Source: Minicystis rosea (lineage in GTDB: Bacteria; Myxococcota_A; Polyangia; Polyangiales; Polyangiaceae). From it: a DNA stretch of 64,000 nucleotides. Positions 32,670-40,407 of the stretch are shown in pieces. The notes beneath the pieces were generated by a model. It saw only the letters and a list, made by a program, of their open reading frames with translations. It did not search any database and was not told the DNA's origin. Both the position numbers and the translations under genes were made by a program. The stretch covers positions 14,213,501-14,277,500 of the forward strand of contig CP016211.1 of NCBI GenBank assembly GCA_001931535.1, read 5' to 3'. Positions within the stretch are counted from its first letter, which is position 1, and the number at the start of each line of letters is the position of its first letter.

Positions 32670-33119
32670 CTACCGAGAAGCGTAGACGTCGCGCCGATCC
32701 GGCACGTGCTGTCCCGCCGCGAGCCACCAGCGCCCGTCCCGTCGCGCGAGGACGAAGAGCGCGAGCTCGTCGAAGCCGCCCGCCTTCCCCGGGGTCACAT
32801 CGGCGGCGCTCCGCTCCACGCGGGTCCGGCGAACATAGGCAAGCGCGACGTCCTCCGAGAGGAAGCGGACGTGCTCGATGGTGTAACGGGACGCGCCGGG
32901 CGACCCCGCCAGTCCGTCGAACATCTTTTCGTGGATCGCGTGGATGGCCTCGTACCCTGCGACGACGGCGCCGAACGGGCTTCCCCAGAGGACGTCCTCC
33001 GCGAAGCGCTCGTTGAACCGAGCGGCGCTCGCGGTGTCGATCGCGTCCTGCAGCACGCGGACGAAGTCCCGCACCGGCTCGTCATCGTGCGCGATGCCTG
33101 CGCTCGGGCGGCTCGACAT
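32670..33119 (-). CDS. SnoaL-like (SgcJ/EcaC) NTF2-fold protein
   Basis: 149 residues. The NTF2-like pattern is clear: VRDFVRVLQDAIDTASAARF, FAEDVLWGSPFGAVVAGYEA, IHAIHEKMFDGL, VALAYVRRTRVE and LFVLARRDGRWWLAAGQHVP. The pocket carries no sure catalytic residues. This family includes ketosteroid-isomerase-like and polyketide-tailoring enzymes but also many proteins of unknown use. Nothing nearby suggests a natural-product cluster. Confidence 0.85.
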   Translation of the reverse strand: MSSRPSAGIAHDDEPVRDFVRVLQDAIDTASAARFNERFAEDVLWGSPFGAVVAGYEAIHAIHEKMFDGLAGSPGASRYTIEHVRFLSEDVALAYVRRTRVERSAADVTPGKAGGFDELALFVLARRDGRWWLAAGQHVPDRRDVYASR

Positions 33120-33288
33120 GACCCACTCCTACTCGTCGTGTGCAACCTGCGCAAGGCGTGCATCGGCAGCAGCTCGCCGCGGGGGAGGGCGCGGCCGCGG
33201 TACGCGTTGCGCTGCGCCGTGGTGACCTCGAGCCCCGCGCGCCATCAGGAAGAATGCGCTCGTGCTCGCAGCGTCCCTCGGACGGCTC

Positions 33289-34350
33289 TCATGGGGCCAG
33301 GTGCGGGCGCACGCGGGTGAGGAGCAGATCGAGGAACTGCGCCGGCTCGCAGAACGACGCGAAGTGCGTCGCGTCCACGATCCGCGCGAACTCCTTCGCC
33401 GGCGCGTGCACGTCCGCCACGTACTGCGCTGCGAGCGCCGCCGGCGTGAGCACGTCGTGCTCGCCCTGGAAGACGAAGAACGGGATCTCGAAGCGGGTCC
33501 CTTCGCGCCGCGGATCGACGTCGAGCACCTCGGGGTACAGCCGCTCGGAGAACGACATCCCGGCCGCGAAGTCCCGCAGGTCGCGCAGCCCGTGCCGCGG
33601 CGAGAACCACAGCGACGGCATCACGACGTCGCGCATCACCGCCCGCAGCCGCGGGTCGCCCTGAGCGCGGAGCCGCGAGCGCGTGGCCCAGTCGCGCGCG
33701 CTCCACCGCACGGGATCGCGCCCCATCCGCTCCATCGCGGCGGCATCTCGACGGCGACCTTCGGCGCGCAGCTGCGCCACCGCGGCGTCGTGGTCCGGGT
33801 CGTCCCCGCCGGGGTGGCCGAGGTTCTGGTCGGTGCCCACGTACGCCGCGAAGAGGTCGGGGCGCGTGCGGGCCAGGCGCAGCCCGAGGATGCTCCCGAA
33901 CGAGTTGGCGAGCAGGACCAGCTTCTCTTTGCCAAGGCGGGCGCGGACGTGCTCGGCCACCTCGACGGCGTCGGCGAGCAGGCGCGCCAGCGACAGCTCG
34001 CCTTGCCCCGCGGCGCCGCCGCGACCGAACGTCCGGCCTGCGCCGCGCATGTCCCAGCGCACGACCGTGAAGTGCGCCTCCCACGACCGGGTCCGGGTCG
34101 CGAAGATCGTGTTCGACGCGCCCGGGCCGCCGTGGATCTCCAACAGCACGGGGTTACCGCGATCGTCGCCGCGGATGTCGATCCACTGCTCGACTCCGCC
34201 GATGAGGACGAAGCGCTGCTCGTCGATCCCGTCGGGCGCGTCGATGACCAGAGCTCGCGCGGCCCGGCGGCGACGCCACGCGCGGTGCGCGAGCGCGCCG
34301 GCGGCCGAGAGCGGGAGCACGGCGGTCAAGGCCGGCACGAGCACGGGCAC
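33289..34350 (-). CDS. Alpha/beta hydrolase, proline-iminopeptidase-like
   Basis: About 353 residues from a GTG near 34350 (GTG 34344 is also possible). An N-terminal hydrophobic stretch (VLVPALTAVLPLSAAGALAH) may anchor it. The hydrolase core has the oxyanion motif HGGPGAS, VVRWDMRGAGRT, a nucleophile elbow ANSFGS (Ser between Asn and Phe), Asp in FQGEHDVLTP and His in DATHFASF, so the triad is complete. It is downstream of and co-directional with a TetR-type gene, and its promoter carries a candidate operator at 34373-34394. The substrate is unknown. Confidence 0.87.
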   Translation of the reverse strand: MPVLVPALTAVLPLSAAGALAHRAWRRRRAARALVIDAPDGIDEQRFVLIGGVEQWIDIRGDDRGNPVLLEIHGGPGASNTIFATRTRSWEAHFTVVRWDMRGAGRTFGRGGAAGQGELSLARLLADAVEVAEHVRARLGKEKLVLLANSFGSILGLRLARTRPDLFAAYVGTDQNLGHPGGDDPDHDAAVAQLRAEGRRRDAAAMERMGRDPVRWSARDWATRSRLRAQGDPRLRAVMRDVVMPSLWFSPRHGLRDLRDFAAGMSFSERLYPEVLDVDPRREGTRFEIPFFVFQGEHDVLTPAALAAQYVADVHAPAKEFARIVDATHFASFCEPAQFLDLLLTRVRPHLAP

Positions 34351-34372
34351 CTTCCGGAGGAAACTGTTTGGG

Positions 34373-34420
34373 CCATATACGAATCTGTTTATGGAATACG
34401 CGGTTTGCGCGGACTGTCAA
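34373..34420 (-). promoter_or_regulatory. Hydrolase promoter with imperfect palindrome, candidate TetR site
   Basis: On the minus strand TTGACA (34420-34415), a 16-base spacer and TATTCC (34398-34393) form a promoter for the hydrolase. Just downstream, on the plus strand, CCATATAC-GAATCT-GTTTATGG (34373-34394) is an 8-bp inverted repeat with one mismatch, placed over the expected start site. The TetR gene immediately upstream is the natural candidate to bind it. Confidence 0.55.
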
Positions 34421-34447
34421 CGACGCGCTGGCGCCCGACGGCCCGCG

Positions 34448-35212
34448 CTACCGGGCGCCGCGGCGCTTTCGGGGCGCGCGCTCGGCCACGAGCGCGGCAA
34501 CGCCGTCGAGCACGCAGCGGAGGCCCGGCGCGAGCGGGTCGCGCGGCTGGACGCCGAACGCGTCCGACGCGAGGATCGCGGTGAGGTTGGGGAAGCGGTC
34601 GGGGTGGTCGCGCAACAACGCCGCCGTCGCGGCGCCCCACTGATCGCCGCGGAGCGTGCGCCGCCCGCGCGTCGCGCCGATCGAGAACTGCGCAGCGATG
34701 CGCACCTGCCCGTTGACCGTGAGCACGGCGTCGAGCAGCTCTCGCCCGCCGAGCCCCGTCTCCGCGAGCGCGCCGAGCGCCGCGTCGAGCCAGCCCAGCT
34801 CGTTCGGCCCCATGAGTCGCAACCGTCCGGTCGCCTCCAGCGTCCACGGGTGCCGGACGAACCGCATCCAGAGCTGTCGCGCCCACGCCTCGAGCCGAGG
34901 GCGCCACCCGCCGGCCACCGCATCGAGCGCCGGGGGCGCGCCGATGGCCACCTCGGCCATGAGCGCGACCAGCTCGGACTTGCCCGGCACGTAGCGGTAG
35001 AGCGCCATCGTCGTGACGCCGAACGACGTCGCGACGCGCTCCATCGACACCGCCGCGAGCCCCTCGGCATCGGCCACGTCGATCGCGGCGCGCGCGATCC
35101 GCTCGATGCTGAGCGCGGGCTTGGGGCCGCGGCTGGGCCGCGCCTTCGGAGTCCAGAGGAGCTCGACCTCGCGCCCGGGCGCGCCGAGGCCTCCACGCTT
35201 CTTCGTCGCCAT
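34448..35212 (-). CDS. TetR/AcrR-family transcriptional regulator
   Basis: 254 residues. The N-terminal helix-turn-helix is LSIERIARAAIDVADAEGLA, MERVATSFGVTTMALYRYVP and GKSELVALM. The C-terminal part resembles the tetracycline-repressor-type ligand domain (TetR_C). A basic tail (RAPRKRRGAR) ends the protein. It lies 97 bases upstream of the hydrolase and probably represses it in the absence of an unknown ligand. A 22-base palindrome just before its own ATG suggests self-regulation. Confidence 0.9.
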   Translation of the reverse strand: MATKKRGGLGAPGREVELLWTPKARPSRGPKPALSIERIARAAIDVADAEGLAAVSMERVATSFGVTTMALYRYVPGKSELVALMAEVAIGAPPALDAVAGGWRPRLEAWARQLWMRFVRHPWTLEATGRLRLMGPNELGWLDAALGALAETGLGGRELLDAVLTVNGQVRIAAQFSIGATRGRRTLRGDQWGAATAALLRDHPDRFPNLTAILASDAFGVQPRDPLAPGLRCVLDGVAALVAERAPRKRRGAR

Positions 35213-35222
35213 CGGTGCTCTC

Positions 35223-35244
35223 GTCGACCGCGACCGCGGTCGAC
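35223..35244. promoter_or_regulatory. Palindrome upstream of tetR-like gene
   Basis: GTCGACCGCG-AC-CGCGGTCGAC has perfect 10-bp arms and lies 11 bases before the regulator's ATG on the minus strand. It may be an autoregulatory operator, though it differs in sequence from the site at 34373. Confidence 0.4.
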
Positions 35245-35358
35245 AACTGTGTATACCGAAAGCAGATCGGCCGCACCGGCCGCGCGCTGCGTTTCGTGCG
35301 GACGAGAGCGCGCTGCACCTGCTGCCGTCGCCGCACGTGCCGGTGCTACGTTCTCGCC

Positions 35359-36372
35359 ATGCGGCGCGCCGTCTCGTGTGTCGTGATGACGTTCCTCTGC
35401 GCGTGCCAGGGGAAGGCTGTTGAGTTGCCCCCGGCGGCGCCGCCGGCGATCGCGACGAGCGCGCCCGAGCCGTCGAAGGTCGTCGAGCACGATCCTCCGA
35501 GCAAGCCCTCGCCTGTCGCGCCGAACGCAGCAGCGGACGGCGGTGCGGGGGAGGTCTCCCTGTGGTCAGCGGCGGTCCCCGAGAATGCGCGCGGGCCCTT
35601 CGTGCCGAGCGACGCGGATCGGATGGAGGTCGCGCGGCTGCTCTGCGAGTCGCCGGCGGTGACGCGCCGCGGGGCCTCGTTTCGATGCGCGAAGTGCCCT
35701 TCGTACACCGAGCTTCGGGGCATGGAAAATGGCCTCTCGCTCACGTTCTTTCCGGGGCGCTACTCCGGTCCGGGGCGGGAGGAGATGGTCGTCGCCATGC
35801 GCGGCGGTTGCGAGACCGGCGCGAGCTCGAGCCACACCGACGGTGCCCGCGCGGTCGTGCGCAAGCTGCCCGGCGGCTGGCAGCGCACGTTCCATCGGCC
35901 CGGGGCGCTCGGCGAGTGCACGCCGATCCACGCGTCGCGCACCGGCCGGAGCCGGCTCGTGTGTCGCGTCGTCTCGGGCCACATGGGCTTGTACTACGAC
36001 ACTTTTTCGTTGATCGGCTTCGACGAGCCCGAGGGCGAGACCGACGAGCGCGCGGATACCTTCCTGCGGCTCGTCTCGCACGACGTCGCGTACCTGCGAG
36101 CCCAGACGCAGGGGCCTCTGTCCGTGTTCGTCGTCCAGCGCTTCGTGGTGCAGGGGCGCGAGGAGGTCCAAGCGGGGGACGACAAGGCGCTCGCGGTGGA
36201 GATCGCCCTGCGGAGCAGCCTCGATTGCGCGGGCGGCGCGTCCGGCTGTCCGGGCGTCGATCGCCGTACCTTCGACGCCGCGCTGCGCTTCGCGTTCGAC
36301 GGGGGGACCTTGCGCATCACCCCCGAGACGCGGGCGGCCTTCGATCGGGTGCAGGCGCGCAACGACGAGTGA
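35359..36372 (+). CDS. Probable lipoprotein, unknown function
   Basis: 337 residues from ATG 35359, chosen because it begins a short signal sequence (MRRAVSCVVMTFLCAC) with a Cys in lipobox-like context. A Pro/Ala-rich tether of about 70 residues follows. The globular domain has several cysteines (CESPAVTRRGASFRCAKCPS, GGCETG, GECTP, CAGG..GCPG) and beta-rich segments (GLSLTFFPGRYSGPGREEMV). I recognise no family. It is convergent with an MFS gene, and a terminal-inverted-repeat element lies between them. Confidence 0.7.
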   Translation: MRRAVSCVVMTFLCACQGKAVELPPAAPPAIATSAPEPSKVVEHDPPSKPSPVAPNAAADGGAGEVSLWSAAVPENARGPFVPSDADRMEVARLLCESPAVTRRGASFRCAKCPSYTELRGMENGLSLTFFPGRYSGPGREEMVVAMRGGCETGASSSHTDGARAVVRKLPGGWQRTFHRPGALGECTPIHASRTGRSRLVCRVVSGHMGLYYDTFSLIGFDEPEGETDERADTFLRLVSHDVAYLRAQTQGPLSVFVVQRFVVQGREEVQAGDDKALAVEIALRSSLDCAGGASGCPGVDRRTFDAALRFAFDGGTLRITPETRAAFDRVQARNDE

Positions 36373-36377
36373 GCGTC

Positions 36378-36503
36378 AAGATGTGTCGAGAATTGCTGCT
36401 ACGCACCCCGCCGCGTCGGTTGGCCTCCCTCAAAATCGCCGAGGATTCCTCGGTCGGCCGCCCTAACGGCGGGGCGCTCGCGACGCAATTCTCGACACAT
36501 CTT
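36378..36503. repeat. 126-bp element with 19-bp perfect terminal inverted repeats
   Basis: AAGATGTGTCGAGAATTGC at 36378-36396 and its exact reverse complement at 36485-36503 bound a 126-bp segment. The element fits between the stop codons of two convergent genes, touching the MFS stop. It codes for nothing. It may be a MITE-like mobile element or a bidirectional stem-loop terminator. Confidence 0.75.
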
Positions 36504-37909
36504 CAGTCGCTGAGCTCGACGCTGGAGGCGGCCTCCTCCGTCGAGCCGAAGATCGAGGCCGCCGCACCCGCCATGATTTCACGGACGGTGCGCGCGCCCG
36601 GCTCGGCGATGCGGGCGGCGATCAGGGCCGCGGCGCCGCGCAGCGCCGACGAGCCGGCGAAGAGCAGGCCGTAGCCCGACACCGCGCCGCCGAAGAGGTG
36701 CACCCGATCCGGGAGCGACGCCGCGATGGCGCCGCCTGCGATGGACGCGAGCCCGAACACGAGGCCGTTCGCCATCCCGAACGCGGCCAGATAGAAGGGC
36801 AGCTTCTCGCGCGGCGACACGCGGAGCGGGAGCGTCATCGAGCCCAGCATCTGCCCCGCGTCGAGGCCGCCGGCCACGAGCGCGTCGATGGCCAGGATCC
36901 AGAGGAACGACGGCGACGCGAAGACCCAGCCCAGGCTCACGACGGCGATGCCCGCCGCCGTCAGGATGAGCACGGGCCGCACGCCCACCCGATCCACCGC
37001 GCGGCCCCAGAGCGGCGCCGCGAACGTGCGCGCGAGCGAGCTCGTGACCGCGTGCAGCGTCACGCCGAGGAACCCGATCTTGAGGTTCTCGACCATGAAG
37101 AGCGCGTAGAAGGTGCACGCGAGGCCCGTGGCCGCGCCCCACACGGCCTGGTACGCGACGACGCCGCGCGCGCGCTTGTCGGCGAGCGGGCGCACGGCGT
37201 CCGACCAGTGGAGCGAGGGCGCCTCCGCCGGCGCGGAGGGCAGGTGCATGCGCGAGAGCAGGAGCCAGCACACCACGCCGGTCACGCCGACGATCGCGGC
37301 CAGCACGCCGAGCGAGATGCCCACGTGCCCGAGGCGCCGCCCGCCGTCGAGCACCGCGCCCGTGACGAGCGCCGCGACCGCGCTGGCGAGCGTGCACATC
37401 GAGGTGCGCCGCCCCAAGTAGCGCCCGCGGATCGACGGCGGCAGGAGGTTGCCCATCCACGCCGACCAACCGTTGCCGCCGAGCACGTTGAGGATCGCGG
37501 CCAGCGCCGCCACCACCACCAGCACACCGCAGCGCGCGTGGTTGCCGATGGGGAGGAAGGGCACGAGGACCAGCCCGAAATAGAGCTGCCGCGATCCCGC
37601 GATGCCCGCGATGGTCGCGCGCTTCACGCCGATGTGCGTGGTCACGTACGCGATGGGGATCTGCGCCGCCTGCGCGAGGAACGGCATGGCCGCGAGCAGG
37701 CCGAGCATCCACTTGCTCGCGCCGAGATACAGCGCCCACGCGGTGAGCGCGCTGGCGCCGCAGCACGCTGCCGCGAACTCGGTGACGACGCCTTCCGCGG
37801 TGCACGCGGCGAGCGACGATCGCAGGGGCGACCCGCGCTGGGAGGAGCGCCGGCGTGAATCGGAGACAGAGGCGACCGCGCGGGCCGCAGGTTGGGTCCG
37901 AGGTGTCAT
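36503..37909 (-). CDS. Major facilitator superfamily transporter
   Basis: About 468 residues from ATG 37909 (start 37930 possible). After a Ser/Arg-rich N-terminus there are about twelve hydrophobic segments. MFS features include the first-loop pattern IPIAYVTTHIGVKRATIAG, GNLLPPSIRGRYLGRRTSMC between helices, and a matching second-half motif (FAAPLWGRAVDRVGVRPVLI). Residues around SAWMGNLLPPSIRGRYLGRR fit a drug/sugar-type efflux carrier. The substrate cannot be read from sequence. It is monocistronic. Confidence 0.87.
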   Translation of the reverse strand: MTPRTQPAARAVASVSDSRRRSSQRGSPLRSSLAACTAEGVVTEFAAACCGASALTAWALYLGASKWMLGLLAAMPFLAQAAQIPIAYVTTHIGVKRATIAGIAGSRQLYFGLVLVPFLPIGNHARCGVLVVVAALAAILNVLGGNGWSAWMGNLLPPSIRGRYLGRRTSMCTLASAVAALVTGAVLDGGRRLGHVGISLGVLAAIVGVTGVVCWLLLSRMHLPSAPAEAPSLHWSDAVRPLADKRARGVVAYQAVWGAATGLACTFYALFMVENLKIGFLGVTLHAVTSSLARTFAAPLWGRAVDRVGVRPVLILTAAGIAVVSLGWVFASPSFLWILAIDALVAGGLDAGQMLGSMTLPLRVSPREKLPFYLAAFGMANGLVFGLASIAGGAIAASLPDRVHLFGGAVSGYGLLFAGSSALRGAAALIAARIAEPGARTVREIMAGAAASIFGSTEEAASSVELSD

Positions 37910-37930
37910 CGGGGGGATGGCTCCGGGCAC

Positions 37931-38234
37931 GCGCGCTGCCGACGCATCTCGCGCAGCAGGTACGTTCGCGGTCCACTATTGACCGGTCGGTGGGGTGGGC
38001 AAGGACGCCCGAGCACGAATTCGGGGCCCGCACTACTTGCGACCCGCGCCCCGGTGAGGCGAGCCACACGAATGGATCACGCTCCGTCGTCACAATCCCG
38101 GCAGCGATCGATCGTCCGTGATCGGGCCGCCTCGACTGCGCGATCACGTGATCTCGGCCGCGCGGTGAAGACGAGCTTGCGGCGCGATCGAGCGGACCGG
38201 GCGCGGGCGCTCGTCGAGGCCGCCGGCCTTCGCG
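37931..38234. other. Intergenic region, nothing recognised
   Basis: About 300 bases upstream of the MFS gene and downstream of the HpnA-like gene. I see no gene, repeat or convincing promoter; it presumably contains the MFS promoter. Confidence 0.5.
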
Positions 38235-39227
38235 CTACACCATCCCGTTGGCGCGGAACCAATGCACCGCCCGCTCGATCGACGTGCGCAGCGGCGTCGA
38301 CGCGAGGCCGAGCTCGGTGCGGGCCTTGGTGGTGTCGAACCACACGTTGCGGAGCAGGTACGAGATCGACTTCGACGTCGCGCGCGGCTCTTCGTGGGTC
38401 ACGTAGTCCGACCACGCTTCCATCCCCATCGCCACGCCGCGGCCCACCCACGCGGGGATGTGGAGCTTCGGCGCCGGCACGCCGCCGATCTCGGCGACGG
38501 CCAGGCAGAACTCCTTGAACGTCACGTTGTGGCTCCCGAGGATGTAGCGCTCGCCCACGCGCCCGCGCGTCTCGGCCGCCACGTGCGCCTCGGCGACGTC
38601 GTCCACGTCCACCGCGCAGAACCCGCCCGGCCCGAGGCCCGGCACCTCGCCGCGCAGGATCGACAGGATGATCTTCCCCGTCGGCGTCGGCGCGAGATCA
38701 CCGGGCCCGAACGGGAACGCCGGATTGACCACCACGACGGGGAGCGTCGCCGCGAAACGCAGGGCGATGCGCTCGCTCAGCATCTTGGTGAGCAGGTACT
38801 CGTTGGCGATGTCCCAGAGGTTGAACTCCACCGTCTCGTCCGACGGCCGCCCGTCGCTGCGCAGACCGACGGCGGCGATGGAGGACGTGTACACGACCCG
38901 ACCCACGCCGGCGGCCTGCGCGGCGAGCAGGCTCGTCGTCGTGCCCTCCACGTTGACCCGATAAATGGCGCGCGGATCGGGGTTCCACAGCTTGTAGACG
39001 GCGGCGAGGTGGTGGAAGGTCGAGCAGCCGTCGAGGGCGCGCTTCATCCCTTCGAAATCGCAGACGTCGACCGGGATTCGCTCCACGGCGCCGGGCGGGA
39101 GCGCGTCGAGGTTCTTCGTCGAGGCGTTGGGCTCGACCAAGGCGCGCACCGGGCGGCCGGCCTCGAGGAGCTTGCGCACGACCGCCGAGCCGATGAACCC
39201 GGTTGCTCCACTCACCGCTGTCAGCAT
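38235..39227 (-). CDS. hpnA: NAD-dependent sugar epimerase/dehydratase, HpnA-like
   Basis: 330 residues, an extended SDR enzyme. NAD-binding GATGFIGSAVVRKLLEAG is at the N-terminus. The active site shows VVYTSSIAAVGL and YLLTK (YxxxK). Family-typical segments are CSTFHHLAAVYKLWNPDPRA, YRVNVEGTTTSLLAAQAAG and VDVDDVAEAHVAAETRGRVG. These fit the hopanoid-associated sugar epimerase HpnA closely. No other hopanoid genes (hpnC-H, shc) lie in the window, so the hopanoid link comes from the family, not the context. Its start is 122 bases from the divergent receiver gene. Confidence 0.82.
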   Translation of the reverse strand: MLTAVSGATGFIGSAVVRKLLEAGRPVRALVEPNASTKNLDALPPGAVERIPVDVCDFEGMKRALDGCSTFHHLAAVYKLWNPDPRAIYRVNVEGTTTSLLAAQAAGVGRVVYTSSIAAVGLRSDGRPSDETVEFNLWDIANEYLLTKMLSERIALRFAATLPVVVVNPAFPFGPGDLAPTPTGKIILSILRGEVPGLGPGGFCAVDVDDVAEAHVAAETRGRVGERYILGSHNVTFKEFCLAVAEIGGVPAPKLHIPAWVGRGVAMGMEAWSDYVTHEEPRATSKSISYLLRNVWFDTTKARTELGLASTPLRTSIERAVHWFRANGMV

Positions 39228-39348
39228 GACGCGAGGGTACCCCCGTCAGCCGGCGCCGGGAATCGCCGGAATGGAGACGAAGGACGCGATCTCGATGCAA
39301 CCCGCTCTTGACCTCGTGTGCCGCCCCGTACTCTCATCTCACGCGATT

Positions 39349-40062
39349 ATGACGACTGCCGAAAAGCTCAAGGTGTTGATCGCCGAAGACGAGCCCGCGA
39401 TGTTGAGCCTGGTTTCCCGCCACGCGAAGAGCCTCGGCTTCTCCGTGGTCGAGGCCTCCGACGGCGATGCCGCCTGGGAGATGGCTCAGAAGCACCACCC
39501 CGATCTGGTGCTCCTCGACGTGATGATGCCCGGCATGAGCGGCTGGGAAGTGTGCAAGCGCATCAAGTCGAACACGGCGGCCTTCGGTCACACGGGCGTG
39601 ATCATGTTGACCGGGATCGGCGAGTCCCTGAACGACATGACCTCGCCGCTGTTCAAGGCCGACGGCTGGCTCAACAAGCCCTTCGACTTCGCCGATCTCG
39701 ACGCCAAGGTGCGCGAGGTGCTCGAGCTGCACGATCGCGAGCTCCCCTCCGCCCACGCCGACGAGGACCTCGAGGCCGCGCCCGCGAAGAAGCCGGCGGC
39801 GAAGAAGGCTGCCAAGAAGCCTGCGGCCAAGAAGCCCGCCGCGAAGCCGGCCGCCAAGAAGCCCGCCGCGAAGAAGAGCGCGGCCAAGAAGACGGCCGCG
39901 AAGAAGCCTGCAGCGAAGAAGCCTGCAGCGAAGAAGGCCGCCAAGAAGACGGTCGCGAAGAAGGCTGCGCCGCAGAAGGCCGCTGCGAAGAAGCCGGCCG
40001 CGAAGAAGAGCGCGGCCAAGAAGACGGCCGCCAAAAAGACGGCGACTCGCCGTCGCGCGTGA
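39349..40062 (+). CDS. Response-regulator receiver with histone-H1-like Lys/Ala/Pro tail
   Basis: 237 residues from ATG 39349. The first ~130 residues are a complete receiver domain: acidic pocket EDE at residues 13-15, phospho-acceptor Asp57 in LVLLDVMMPGMSGW, Thr88 in VIMLTG and Lys110 in LNKPF. After an acidic linker, residues ~145-237 are a run of AAKKPAAKK-type repeats ending TATRRRA, like the tail of histone H1 or bacterial Hc1/HupN-type proteins. Such a tail binds DNA or other polyanions without specificity. The combination suggests phosphorylation-controlled chromatin binding. No kinase is adjacent. Confidence 0.88.
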   Translation: MTTAEKLKVLIAEDEPAMLSLVSRHAKSLGFSVVEASDGDAAWEMAQKHHPDLVLLDVMMPGMSGWEVCKRIKSNTAAFGHTGVIMLTGIGESLNDMTSPLFKADGWLNKPFDFADLDAKVREVLELHDRELPSAHADEDLEAAPAKKPAAKKAAKKPAAKKPAAKPAAKKPAAKKSAAKKTAAKKPAAKKPAAKKAAKKTVAKKAAPQKAAAKKPAAKKSAAKKTAAKKTATRRRA

Positions 40063-40407
40063 TCGCGGCCACTGCGCCCGGGAATGCAAAGGCACTCTCG
40101 GGCGTAAGATGGCTCGTGCCGCTGCGTTCCCTTCCCGTCACGCTGGCCGAGCCCATTCGTTGGAAGTCGTGGGGCCGGAGGTCGCTTTCCGCGCTCTCGG
40201 CCCACCGCCCCGGCCAGCCCAAGGCCTGGAACTTTCGAGCGTCCCAACCGTCAGCAGCTACAATGACGCGTCCCGACGGGGCTCCCGGTTACGATGGGAC
40301 CCGAGGCGGTCTTGGAACTCACGCCCGCCTGAGCCGTCCGCTGTAGCGTCCGTATCAACCGCGGGCCGGTCGGTCACCGTGCCCCCTTCGCTCGACGCCT
40401 TCGACCC
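40063..40407. other. Intergenic region, no gene seen
   Basis: 345 bases between the receiver-H1 gene and the MoxR operon. A TACAAT box near 40259 could be a -10 element, but no convincing -35 is found 16-18 bases upstream. No repeat or RNA gene is recognised. Confidence 0.4.
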
